Shown in pieces: positions 6,140 through 13,338 of a stretch of 17,403 nt of DNA. The DNA comes from Negativibacillus sp. (lineage in GTDB: Bacteria; Bacillota; Clostridia; Oscillospirales; Ruminococcaceae), in NCBI GenBank assembly GCA_020024325.1, contig JAHHTY010000045.1, positions 1 through 17,403 on the forward strand, written 5' to 3'. The notes under the pieces were generated by a model that saw only the letters and a program-made list of their open reading frames with translations, was not told where the DNA came from and did not search any database. The position numbers were made by a program, and so were the translations under genes. How positions within the stretch are numbered: the stretch's first letter is position 1; every line of letters starts with the position of its first letter.

Positions 6140-7138
6140 GTGTTCACTATTTTTCTTTCATCTGTACTTCATGCAACACACGACCACGGTTTTTTAAGAG
6201 AATTTTTTGAAAATTTTGCTGACTCACTGCCTGGTGGGGACGCCAGCGCAGATTTTTTAAGCCACCTGATTGCTGATGCAGCACAAATCTATCTTATTTT
6301 GTTTTTGGTCATGTTCTGCGTCTTTTTCCTTCAAACTTATGTAAATGTTGACCGGTTGAAATACCGTTTGTCAAAACTCAAAAGTGTTTGGGGATATTTG
6401 CTTGCTATCTTTATGGGAATGATTTCACCATTTTGTTCATGCAGTATTGTTCCGGTTTTGATGGGACTGATTGCGGTTGGAGTACCAATGTCAGTATGTT
6501 TATGTGTCCTAACTTCTGCATCGCTTATTAACTTGACTGCTCTGACAGCGTTATATAGTCTTACAGGAACTTCATTTGCTACACTATACTTATTTTGTTC
6601 GCTAATAATTATCTTCATCAGTTCACTTCTGCTTTCACGAATCAATTTTCAGGATGCTACACAAGATTATCATTTAGCACATTGTCACGGTCACGAAGAC
6701 GATATTGAACATGACCATCACAAAGGGCACTTATTCGGCAGAGCATCGCTTGCCGTTCACAGCACATGGCACGTTTTTAAAGGAGCATGGCTTTGGGTGC
6801 TTCTGGGAGTTATTCTTTCTGCGGCTTTAGAGGCATATTTTCCACTGGAAACAATTTCGGAAATTATTTCCAACAAAACCATTCTTTCTACTATCATTGC
6901 AGCTCTTATTGGTTTTCCAATCCATTCTGACATTTTCAGCATTACTCCGATTTTGCATTTGCTCAAGGAGATTTATCCACCAGTGGCGATGACTTTTACT
7001 TTATCTACAATGGTTATTTCCATTCCGGGTATTGTTTTGCTCAGTAGAGTTTTAAAACCAAAAGTTATTTCAGCTTATGTGGGCATACTGATTTCGTTGA
7101 CATTGCTTTGCGGCTTTGTTTTAATTCCATTGATCTAG
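6140..7138 (+). CDS. Permease of the COG0701 (YraQ/ArsP/SO_0444-like) group
   Basis: An integral membrane protein with about eight to nine hydrophobic segments, probably exporting a metal, metalloid or thiol-reactive compound; family members include ArsP and SO_0444-type Cu/Zn proteins. The family mark is SPFCSCSIVPVLMGL (96-110) with Cys99 and Cys101, and the later GFPIHSDIFSITP segment. A His/Asp/Glu-rich stretch at residues 178-197 has six His between two membrane halves, and HATHDHG lies at 11-17; both could bind metal. Length is about 332 aa. The only standard start is GTG 6140, but its Shine-Dalgarno site GAGAGGGTG (6134-6142) overlaps that codon. An ATT at 6149 has ideal spacing, so the true start is unclear. 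It is a single gene with its own promoter and terminator. The substrate cannot be read from sequence. Confidence 0.83.
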   Translation: MFTIFLSSVLHATHDHGFLREFFENFADSLPGGDASADFLSHLIADAAQIYLILFLVMFCVFFLQTYVNVDRLKYRLSKLKSVWGYLLAIFMGMISPFCSCSIVPVLMGLIAVGVPMSVCLCVLTSASLINLTALTALYSLTGTSFATLYLFCSLIIIFISSLLLSRINFQDATQDYHLAHCHGHEDDIEHDHHKGHLFGRASLAVHSTWHVFKGAWLWVLLGVILSAALEAYFPLETISEIISNKTILSTIIAALIGFPIHSDIFSITPILHLLKEIYPPVAMTFTLSTMVISIPGIVLLSRVLKPKVISAYVGILISLTLLCGFVLIPLI

Positions 7139-7144
7139 CGATTT

Positions 7145-7190
7145 ACAGCAGACACTCTTCTCAAAAGGGAAGAAGGTCTGCTGTTTCTTT
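7145..7190 (+). terminator. Intrinsic terminator after the permease gene
   Basis: ACAGCAGAC (7145-7153) pairs with GTCTGCTGT (7176-7184), and inner CTTC/GAAG pairs lengthen the stem. TTTCTTTTATC then TTTTTT follow. Confidence 0.85.
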
Positions 7191-7201
7191 TATCTTTTTT
7201 C

Positions 7202-7246
7202 GGATATTTTTTCCTGCTTTTACATACTTGTATTACATAATATAAT
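7202..7246 (+). promoter_or_regulatory. Promoter region of cwlD: sigma-A-like and sigma-E-like candidates
   Basis: A sigma-A candidate is TTTACA (7219-7224) and TATAAT (7241-7246) at 16 bp. A sigma-E candidate is GGATATT (7202-7208), 14 bp, then CATACTTG (7223-7230); it keeps ATATT and CATAC of the KMATATT/CATACAMT consensus but not the last -10 bases. Since cwlD is sporulation-controlled in Bacillus, the second is worth testing. Confidence 0.45.
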
Positions 7247-7285
7247 TATATCTTGATAGACGGGTATAAGACAGGAGGAATTTTT

Positions 7286-7996
7286 GTGAAGAGAAGAAAA
7301 TCTATATTAGCTTTGTTTGCGAGTTTTGTTGTTGTCGTGGCAACAGTATTTGGGATGAATCAGGTGAGGGAAGCTCCTGTTGTCTTAACTATTGCTCAGC
7401 AAACAGAACGACCAACTATTATCATTGATCCGGGACACGGAGGAATGGATGGTGGAGCAACTGCGAATGGATTGATTGAAAAAGATATTAACCTTGCTAT
7501 TTCGCTAAATTTAAAGGATTTGTTGTCGATACAAGGATTTCGTGTTATAATGACCAGAGAGGATGACCGTTCACTCCATGATGATGGGCTTACACAGATT
7601 GCCCGTCAAAAACGTTCTGATATGTACCATCGCTTGGATGTTATGAAACAAAACCCCAAAGCTATTTTTATTAGTATCCATCAGAATAAATTTGAACAAA
7701 GTTCTTCTAGGGGAGCCCAAATCTTTTATAGTCAAAATCTTCCGGATTCTCAAAAATTAGCAGATTCTATCCAGGCATCTTTTCAGACGCTACTTCAGCC
7801 GGATAATAAACGAGAGATCAAGGCAGCACAAAACAATCTTTTCTTATTGTATGAAGCCCAGATTCCTGCGGTAATGGTTGAGTGCGGATTTATCTCTAAC
7901 CCCGAAGAAGCAGCAAACCTTTCCTCACAGGAATATCAAAAGCAGGTTGCCTTTGCAGTTTCTCAGGGTTTAACTCAGTTTCTTTCATTAAAATAA
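7286..7996 (+). CDS. cwlD: N-acetylmuramoyl-L-alanine amidase CwlD (spore cortex)
   Basis: Cuts the stem peptide from muramic acid so that muramic-delta-lactam can form in spore cortex, the mark later read by germination enzymes. An N-terminal membrane anchor or uncleaved signal (about residues 7-24) precedes a single Amidase_3 zinc domain. Zinc ligands and catalytic residues: His51 in DPGHGGMDGG, Glu65 in EKDINL, His132 in ISIHQN and Glu199 in VECGFISN. The 236-aa length matches CwlD (about 237) and leaves no room for SPOR or cell-wall-binding repeats, unlike vegetative amidases. The frame is open from TTG 7253, but AGGAGG (7273-7278) lies 7 nt before GTG 7286, which I choose. radA follows after 44 nt. 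Confidence 0.9.
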   Translation: MKRRKSILALFASFVVVVATVFGMNQVREAPVVLTIAQQTERPTIIIDPGHGGMDGGATANGLIEKDINLAISLNLKDLLSIQGFRVIMTREDDRSLHDDGLTQIARQKRSDMYHRLDVMKQNPKAIFISIHQNKFEQSSSRGAQIFYSQNLPDSQKLADSIQASFQTLLQPDNKREIKAAQNNLFLLYEAQIPAVMVECGFISNPEEAANLSSQEYQKQVAFAVSQGLTQFLSLK

Positions 7997-8040
7997 ACAA
8001 AACATATAGATAACAAAACAACAGGACGGTGAACACAACA

Positions 8041-9402
8041 ATGGCAAAAGCCAAGATAAATTATGTTTGTACACAGTGTGGAGCTATCCAGCCCAAATGG
8101 ATGGGAAAATGCCCTGACTGCGGAAGTTGGAATACCCTAACAGAAAATATAGAAGAACCTGTTTCACGCTTTTCATCAGCTCCCGCTCAAAGAGCAAGTT
8201 GTACTGTACAAAAGCTGGAGCAGATTAACTCTAATGAGGAACAGCGTTACCTTACCCAAATGCAGGAATTAAATCGAGTGCTGGGAGGGGGAATTGTTCC
8301 GGGTTCTGTCATTTTGCTTAGTGGTGACCCCGGTATCGGTAAATCTACTTTGCTTTTACAAATTTGTCAAACAATTTCTTCCGATGCTCAAATCCTATAT
8401 GTATCAGGAGAAGAAAGTCTTCGTCAGATTAAACTGCGAGCAGCCAGATTAAATGTAACAACAGAGTGTTTGAATTTAAGTTCTACTACGAATATCGAGT
8501 CGGTAATCGAAACTATCCATAGCTTAAAACCGGATATTGTAATGGTTGACTCTATCCAAACGATGAACCTTTCTGCATTAAATTCTTCTTCCGGAAGTGT
8601 AACACAGGTAAGGGAATGTACTCAACTGTTAATCAATGTGGCTAAAACAATGGAAATTCCGGTTTTTATTGTTGGCCATGTCAACAAGGACGGAGCGATT
8701 GCCGGACCGAAAGTAATGGAACATATGGTTGACGCTGTTCTTTATTTTGAAGGCGAGCGCAATCTTTCCTATCGTATCTTGCGTGCCATTAAAAACAGAT
8801 ATGGTTCCACTAATGAAATCGGTGTGTTTGAGATGGGGGAAAACGGATTAGAGGAAGTAGTAAATCCTTCTAAAGCAATGCTTGAGGGTAGACCTGAGAA
8901 TGTTTCGGGAACCTGTGTTGCCTGTGTTATTGAAGGTTCACGACCTATTTTAGCAGAAGTTCAGGCGTTGGTTTCTAAAAGTGGTTATGCTGTTCCAAAA
9001 CGAATGGCAACTGGCTTTGATTATAACCGTCTTTCTTTGATTATTGCTGTACTGGAAAAACGATGTGGATATTTCTTCGGTACATTAGATGCTTATATCA
9101 ATGTAGTCGGAGGCATGAAGCTTGATGAACCTGCTGCGGATTTATCGATTGCACTTGCTTTAGTTTCTAACTTAACAGATAAAGTTGTTCCCGATGACTT
9201 GGTTGCTTTTGGAGAAATTGGTCTTGCAGGTGAAATGCGTGCAGTTAACAGAGTACTTGTTAGGGTAAAAGAAGCACAGCGTTTGGGATTTCGGCGTTGT
9301 GTTCTCCCTAAACAGTGTGTAGCGGCAATCAGTTCCGAAGTCAACATTGAATTGATTGGTGTTTCCAGTCTTACAGAAGCAATCAATGTAGCTTTGTGTT
9401 AG
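8041..9402 (+). CDS. radA: DNA repair protein RadA (Sms)
   Basis: A DnaB-like, RecA-related helicase that extends D-loops and processes branched recombination intermediates. Domains in order: a zinc finger (Cys10, Cys13, Cys24, Cys27), the RecA-like ATPase with Walker A GDPGIGKST (95-103) and Walker B IVMVD (166-170), the RadA-specific motif read here as KNRYG (251-255; KNRFG is the textbook form), and a C-terminal Lon-protease-like domain (ADLSIALAL, GEIGLAGEMRAV). Length is 453 aa, normal. The frame starts at GTG 8029, but AGGACGGTG (8023-8031) serves ATG 8041 with 9-nt spacing. It sits between cwlD and an alcohol dehydrogenase gene, both in the same direction. Confidence 0.97.
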   Translation: MAKAKINYVCTQCGAIQPKWMGKCPDCGSWNTLTENIEEPVSRFSSAPAQRASCTVQKLEQINSNEEQRYLTQMQELNRVLGGGIVPGSVILLSGDPGIGKSTLLLQICQTISSDAQILYVSGEESLRQIKLRAARLNVTTECLNLSSTTNIESVIETIHSLKPDIVMVDSIQTMNLSALNSSSGSVTQVRECTQLLINVAKTMEIPVFIVGHVNKDGAIAGPKVMEHMVDAVLYFEGERNLSYRILRAIKNRYGSTNEIGVFEMGENGLEEVVNPSKAMLEGRPENVSGTCVACVIEGSRPILAEVQALVSKSGYAVPKRMATGFDYNRLSLIIAVLEKRCGYFFGTLDAYINVVGGMKLDEPAADLSIALALVSNLTDKVVPDDLVAFGEIGLAGEMRAVNRVLVRVKEAQRLGFRRCVLPKQCVAAISSEVNIELIGVSSLTEAINVALC

Positions 9403-9456
9403 CTTTGTTTGTAATCTATTATCGGGATAAGTTTTTATAAAACGGAGGAATTTTAA

Positions 9457-10509
9457 ATGCAAAATACAATGATGGGACTTGTTTATCATGGACAGGGAAA
9501 GATTGCATTAGAGGAACGTCCTATCCCTAAAATTCTTTCTCCAAAAGATGCAATTGTAAAAGTCACTCTTTCTGCAATCTGCACCAGTGACATTCATATT
9601 AAAAACGGTGCGGTTCCTCGGGCAAAACAAGACATTATTCTTGGACATGAATTTGTTGGTGTTGTTACACAGATTGGCAAAGAAATTACCAATCTTAAAG
9701 AAGGGGATCGAGTTGCTGCAAACTGCATTACTTTTTGCGGAAACTGTTGGTTCTGCCGACAAGGATTCATCAATAATTGTGAAGCTGGTGGATGGGAACT
9801 GGGTTGTCGAATCGATGGTTGTCAGACAGAGTATGTTCGGGTCCCGTTTGCCAATATGGGACTTACAAAAATTCCGGATAATGTTTCTGATGAAGATGCT
9901 CTTTTCCTTGGAGATATTGTATCCAGCGGATATTTTGGTGCGGAGCTTGCCGAAATTACTCCCGGAGATAGCGTAGCGGTTATTGGTGCCGGTCCTGTTG
10001 GAATGTGTGCTATGCAATCGGCAAAATTATTTGGTGCAAGTAAGGTGATTGCATTAGACATCGACTATAAACGCTTAAAGTATGCAAAAGAACATTCACT
10101 GTGTGATGAAATCATATTAAACGATGATACTGCGGAGCTTCAGGTAAAAGCTATGACATCTGGCAGGGGAGCCGATGCAGTTATAGAATGTGCAGGAAGT
10201 AGTGCAAGCTTTCAAACTGCATGGCAGATTGCCCGTCCTAATGCAATAGTTTCCATCGTTGCAATGTATGAAGAAGGTCAAACACTACCACTGCATCAAA
10301 TGTATGGTAAAAATTTGATTTTTAAAACCGGTGGTGTGGACGCAGTACATTGTGAGCGTTTGATGAAACTAATTGCTGCAGGAAAATTCCCAACTGATTT
10401 TTTGATTTCTCACAAAGCTCCATTAAATCAAATTATGAATGGATATCATATCTTTGAAAACAAGCTTGACAACTGCATTAAATGGGTTGTAACACCTTAT
10501 GAACGATAA
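9457..10509 (+). CDS. Zinc-dependent alcohol dehydrogenase (medium-chain dehydrogenase/reductase)
   Basis: Oxidises an alcohol or polyol, or reduces the matching carbonyl, with a nicotinamide cofactor. Catalytic zinc ligands: Cys42 (ICTSDIH), His64-Glu65 (GHE) and Asp153 (GDIVSSGYFGAEL), an arrangement like clostridial secondary alcohol dehydrogenases. Unlike those it also has the structural-zinc lobe, Cys94, Cys97, Cys100 and Cys108. The Rossmann motif is GAGPVG (177-182); the acidic ALDID (199-203) at the end of strand 2 suggests NAD rather than NADP. Length is 350 aa. ATG 9457 follows GGAGGAA (9444-9450) with 6 nt. It lies 54 nt after radA, and the next gene starts at or near its 3' end. 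The substrate is unknown; sorbitol, threonine or secondary-alcohol dehydrogenase are alternatives. Confidence 0.92.
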   Translation: MQNTMMGLVYHGQGKIALEERPIPKILSPKDAIVKVTLSAICTSDIHIKNGAVPRAKQDIILGHEFVGVVTQIGKEITNLKEGDRVAANCITFCGNCWFCRQGFINNCEAGGWELGCRIDGCQTEYVRVPFANMGLTKIPDNVSDEDALFLGDIVSSGYFGAELAEITPGDSVAVIGAGPVGMCAMQSAKLFGASKVIALDIDYKRLKYAKEHSLCDEIILNDDTAELQVKAMTSGRGADAVIECAGSSASFQTAWQIARPNAIVSIVAMYEEGQTLPLHQMYGKNLIFKTGGVDAVHCERLMKLIAAGKFPTDFLISHKAPLNQIMNGYHIFENKLDNCIKWVVTPYER

Positions 10510-10525
10510 TAAAGAAAGAATATCT

Positions 10526-11263
10526 ATGATAGAATATCCTCATCTGCCACAATCAAAGGTAACCGTCGTGGCAGTATCCGAAGAATATCCTCAGGTGATT
10601 TCTGCGTTAGAAAACCTTGGATGTACAGTACTAACTGTTAAAGTATCCTTACAGTTAGATAAACCGGTAGCATCGCACGCAGATATGCAGTTGATGCCGT
10701 TAGGCGGAGAGCATTTTCTGATTGCTCCAAATCAAACAGAATTGATTTCACAATTGTCGCTGATAGGTGCAAAAATATGGATTGGAGAACAATTGGAAGC
10801 ACAATATCCCAAAGATGTAGTTTATAATGCAGTTCGGCTTAAAAACAACTATATTTGTAATAATAAAACGATTTCTAAAACTGCAAAAGCTTATTTTGAT
10901 AAACAGGGTTTAAATCCAATTTTAGTAGCTCAAGGTTACACAAAATGTTCTGTATGTGTAGTTGATGAAAACTCCATTATTACGGCTGATGTAAAGATTG
11001 CAGCGGCAGCAAAATCTGCCGGAATTGACGTTTTACAGATTCGGCCGGGATATATTAAAATTCCAAATTACGATACAGGATTCATTGGTGGTTGCTGTGG
11101 TAAACTGAATAAGGACCAAATTGCATTTACCGGAAAACTGTCAACACATCAAGATGCTGAAATGATAAAACAATTTTTGCAGAAAAGAAAAATAGAAATA
11201 ATTGAATTAACAGACAAACCATTATTTGATATTGGTAGTATCATACCAATTTGTACAGTTTAA
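10526..11263 (+). CDS. Hypothetical protein resembling the DUF6873 GME-fold family
   Basis: Function unknown. From memory of the family it resembles the DUF6873 group, placed in the GME fold of guanidine-modifying enzymes (arginine deiminase, amidinotransferases). Visible conserved-looking patches: SHADMQLMPLGGEHFL (50-65) with His51, YTKCSVCVVDENSIITAD (138-155) with Cys141 and Cys144, and GFIGGCCGKL (185-194) with Cys190-Cys191, then TGKLSTHQD. A His, acidic residues and late cysteines are what GME enzymes use, but I cannot assign a catalytic set. No signal peptide or membrane segment; 245 aa. The frame starts at ATG 10499, inside the dehydrogenase gene, without a ribosome site; ATG 10526 follows AAAGAAAGAA and gives a more natural N-terminus. 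The tight spacing implies co-transcription and possible translational coupling with the dehydrogenase. Confidence 0.75.
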   Translation: MIEYPHLPQSKVTVVAVSEEYPQVISALENLGCTVLTVKVSLQLDKPVASHADMQLMPLGGEHFLIAPNQTELISQLSLIGAKIWIGEQLEAQYPKDVVYNAVRLKNNYICNNKTISKTAKAYFDKQGLNPILVAQGYTKCSVCVVDENSIITADVKIAAAAKSAGIDVLQIRPGYIKIPNYDTGFIGGCCGKLNKDQIAFTGKLSTHQDAEMIKQFLQKRKIEIIELTDKPLFDIGSIIPICTV

Positions 11264-11292
11264 TATCAAATATAGAATCTAAGCATATTTGA
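11231..11292 (+). repeat. Two small inverted repeats at and after the 3' end of the GME-fold gene
   Basis: ATTGGTA (11231-11237) pairs with TACCAAT (11244-11250) inside the last codons and is followed by TTGTACAGTTT, a weak terminator at best. TCAAATAT (11266-11273) pairs with ATATTTGA (11285-11292) across 11 nt. They stand just before the large hairpin at 11300. Confidence 0.55.
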
Positions 11293-11299
11293 AAAAATC

Positions 11300-11345
11300 C
11301 CACCCTTAATTTCGCTAAATTTTCATTTAGCGAAATTAAGGGTGG
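11300..11345 (-). terminator. 21-bp perfect hairpin with T-tract on the minus strand
   Basis: The arms 11300-11320 and 11325-11345 are perfectly complementary (CCACCC...GGGTGG) around a TTTC loop. On the plus strand CAAAAAATACC follows, with no T-run; on the minus strand ATTTTTTC follows, as in an intrinsic terminator. It may still stop or pause plus-strand transcription, shield an RNA end, or insulate the recombinase gene from antisense transcription. Confidence 0.6.
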
Positions 11346-11408
11346 CAAAAAATACCCCTTCCCAATGCCGATATTTTTATAACTTTAATATGGTGGTGAG
11401 TTTTAAAA

Positions 11409-12506
11409 TTGGATCAACATATATTATTTGATTGTCCTGATATTTTGCGAGAGTTTCTGTTTTATATGGAAACCATTCTGGGACGCTCCACAAAGACAGT
11501 CAATGGATATTATATCGAATTAAGAACCTTTTTCAGATACATCAAATCGGTTAAAGTTCTGAAAAACATTCCCAAAGATTCTGAAGAACTTGCAGCAGTA
11601 AAAATTGATGATATTTCTAAAGAATTGATTTGCTCGGTTACTCTGAGTGATATTTACGATTTCTTGCATTTCTCCTTAGAAATACTACATAACAATACAT
11701 CCAGCCGATCCAGAAAAATTGCAAGTATTAGAGCACTTTATAAATACCTTACAACAAAGACAAATTATTTGGAAGAAAATCCTGCAAAGAATTTAGATAC
11801 ACCATCACAGCGAAAGACTGTTCCAAAATATTTGACTTTAGAGGAATCTATAAATTTACTTGCTAGTGTAAAAGATGAGTCCCCTCTTGTAACAGCACGT
11901 GATTATTGTATGCTTACCCTGATGCTCAACTGTGGTATGCGTGTATCTGAGCTGGTCGGAATCAATTTAGAAGATATTCGTGATAATACGTTACGTTTAC
12001 TTGGTAAAGGAAATAAAGAGCGTATCGTCTATTTAAATGATGCTTGCATCTCTGCTTTAACAAACTATCTAAAAGTTCGCCAGCAACCTGAAAGCGGCAC
12101 CGACCGCAATGCCTTGTTTTTATCAGCACAGCATCGTAGAATGACTACTCGTCGTGTAGAACAGATTGTAGCAAAATATCTAAAGGCAAGTGGTTTGGAT
12201 GGTCGTGGTTATTCTCCTCATAAACTGCGACATACAGCCGCTACCCTGATGTATCAACATGGTGGTGTAGATATTCGTGCTCTAAAAGAAATTTTAGGTC
12301 ATGCAAATATTGGAACCACTGAAATTTACACCCACATTTCTAATCAGATGATTGAAGAAGCTGCAAATGCTTCTCCTCTTTCTTCGGTAAAAAGAAAACT
12401 GAGTGAAAAGGAAATTCTGATGCAGCAAATTGAAGAACACAATCAGGAACAAAAAAAAGAACAGGAAAATGAAGAATCTTCTTCTGATACATCTGATACA
12501 AAATAA
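11409..12506 (+). CDS. Tyrosine recombinase, XerC/XerD family
   Basis: A site-specific recombinase, probably chromosomal (dimer resolution at dif) since no phage or integron genes are near. An N-terminal SAM-like core-binding domain (about 10-128) is followed by the catalytic domain with Arg178 (CGMRVSEL), Lys200 (LLGKGNKER), His271 and Arg274 (SPHKLRHTAATL), His298 (LGHANIGTTEIYTHI) and nucleophile Tyr307; all catalytic residues are present. At 365 aa it is longer than the usual 300: the N-terminal domain has an insert of about 25 residues near 50-75, and a Glu/Gln/Ser-rich tail follows residue 325. The start TTG 11409 is supported by GGTGGTGAG (11392-11400) 8 nt upstream. nth starts 32 nt after its stop. 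Confidence 0.9.
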   Translation: MDQHILFDCPDILREFLFYMETILGRSTKTVNGYYIELRTFFRYIKSVKVLKNIPKDSEELAAVKIDDISKELICSVTLSDIYDFLHFSLEILHNNTSSRSRKIASIRALYKYLTTKTNYLEENPAKNLDTPSQRKTVPKYLTLEESINLLASVKDESPLVTARDYCMLTLMLNCGMRVSELVGINLEDIRDNTLRLLGKGNKERIVYLNDACISALTNYLKVRQQPESGTDRNALFLSAQHRRMTTRRVEQIVAKYLKASGLDGRGYSPHKLRHTAATLMYQHGGVDIRALKEILGHANIGTTEIYTHISNQMIEEAANASPLSSVKRKLSEKEILMQQIEEHNQEQKKEQENEESSSDTSDTK

Positions 12507-12538
12507 TTTAAAATGATATTAAAAAAGGATTGATAAAA

Positions 12539-13225
12539 ATGGATTTAAAAGAAAAAGCTGTTTTAGCGGTAGACGCTTTAGAAAAAGAATATCCTGATGC
12601 ACAGTGCTCTCTGGTTTATAATCCTGAAAAGGCATACGAACTATTGATTTCTACTCGTTTGTCCGCACAATGTACTGATGCAAGGGTTAATATTGTTACC
12701 AAAGACTTATATCAAAAATACACCTCTCTTTCCGACTTTGCCAATGCCCCTTTAGAAGAAATGGAAGAAATGATTAAAACTTGTGGTTTGTTCAAAACAA
12801 AAGCAAAGGATATCATCGCAATGTCAAAGATGCTCCTGGAAGAATACAATGGTATTTTGCCGGACACTGTGGAAGAATTGACAAAACTTCCCGGTATTGG
12901 AAGAAAAACAGCTAATCTAATCGTTGGAGATATCTATCATAAACCGGCTGTTGTTTGTGATACTCACTGTATTCGCATTACCAATCTTCTAGGATTGAGC
13001 CAAGGGAAAAATCCACTTCAAGTGGAAAAACAGCTTCGCGCCATTCTTCCAATGGATCGTGCTAATGATTTTTGTCACCGTTTGGTGCTGCATGGTCGTG
13101 ATGTCTGTGTTGCCAATCGCCCAAAGTGTGAAAACTGCTGTATGAAAGAATTTTGTTCCTATGCAAATGGAGAACTGGAAACCGAAAAGAAAGCATCAAA
13201 AAAGAAGGCTACAAAAAAGAAATAA
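12539..13225 (+). CDS. nth: Endonuclease III (DNA glycosylase/AP lyase)
   Basis: Removes oxidised pyrimidines and cuts abasic sites in base excision repair. The helix-hairpin-helix LPGIGRKTANLIVG (117-130) carries catalytic Lys123; Asp141 in VVCDTHCIRI is the second catalytic residue. The [4Fe-4S] ligands are Cys190, Cys197, Cys200 and Cys206, with standard C-x6-C-x2-C-x5-C spacing. STRLSAQCTD (38-47) is the substrate-pocket block. The 228 residues include a short Lys-rich tail after 214, common in AT-rich Firmicutes and perhaps DNA-binding. The frame begins at TTG 12530, but AAAGGA (12524-12529) lies 9 nt before ATG 12539, my choice. Probably co-transcribed with the recombinase gene; ends at a two-way terminator. 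Confidence 0.96.
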   Translation: MDLKEKAVLAVDALEKEYPDAQCSLVYNPEKAYELLISTRLSAQCTDARVNIVTKDLYQKYTSLSDFANAPLEEMEEMIKTCGLFKTKAKDIIAMSKMLLEEYNGILPDTVEELTKLPGIGRKTANLIVGDIYHKPAVVCDTHCIRITNLLGLSQGKNPLQVEKQLRAILPMDRANDFCHRLVLHGRDVCVANRPKCENCCMKEFCSYANGELETEKKASKKKATKKK

Positions 13226-13290
13226 TCATCTTCTTCCCTTCCCCACCCTACTCTGCCTCTAACGAAATAGCATAAATTCTTTTGATACAT

Positions 13291-13328
13291 AAAAAGAGGA
13301 CTTTTCCAAGCAGAAAAGTCCTCTTTTA
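13291..13328. terminator. Bidirectional intrinsic terminator between nth and the YhaN-like gene
   Basis: A perfect 15-bp stem pairs 13292-13306 (starts AAAAGAGGAC) with 13313-13327 (ends GTCCTCTTTT) around CAAGCA. T-runs lie at the 3' side on both strands, as expected between convergent genes ending at 13225 and 13339. Confidence 0.9.
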
Positions 13329-13338
13329 ACTATTCTAA

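Noticed and set aside
9093..10061. Minus-strand frames under radA and the alcohol dehydrogenase, including one of 169 residues
   Set aside because: They are antisense to clear genes, with no ribosome sites and no recognisable domains.
11409..12506. Recombinase as the integrase of a mobile element
   Set aside because: No phage, conjugation or cassette genes, no tRNA target and no attachment-site repeats are seen, and neighbours on both sides are housekeeping genes.
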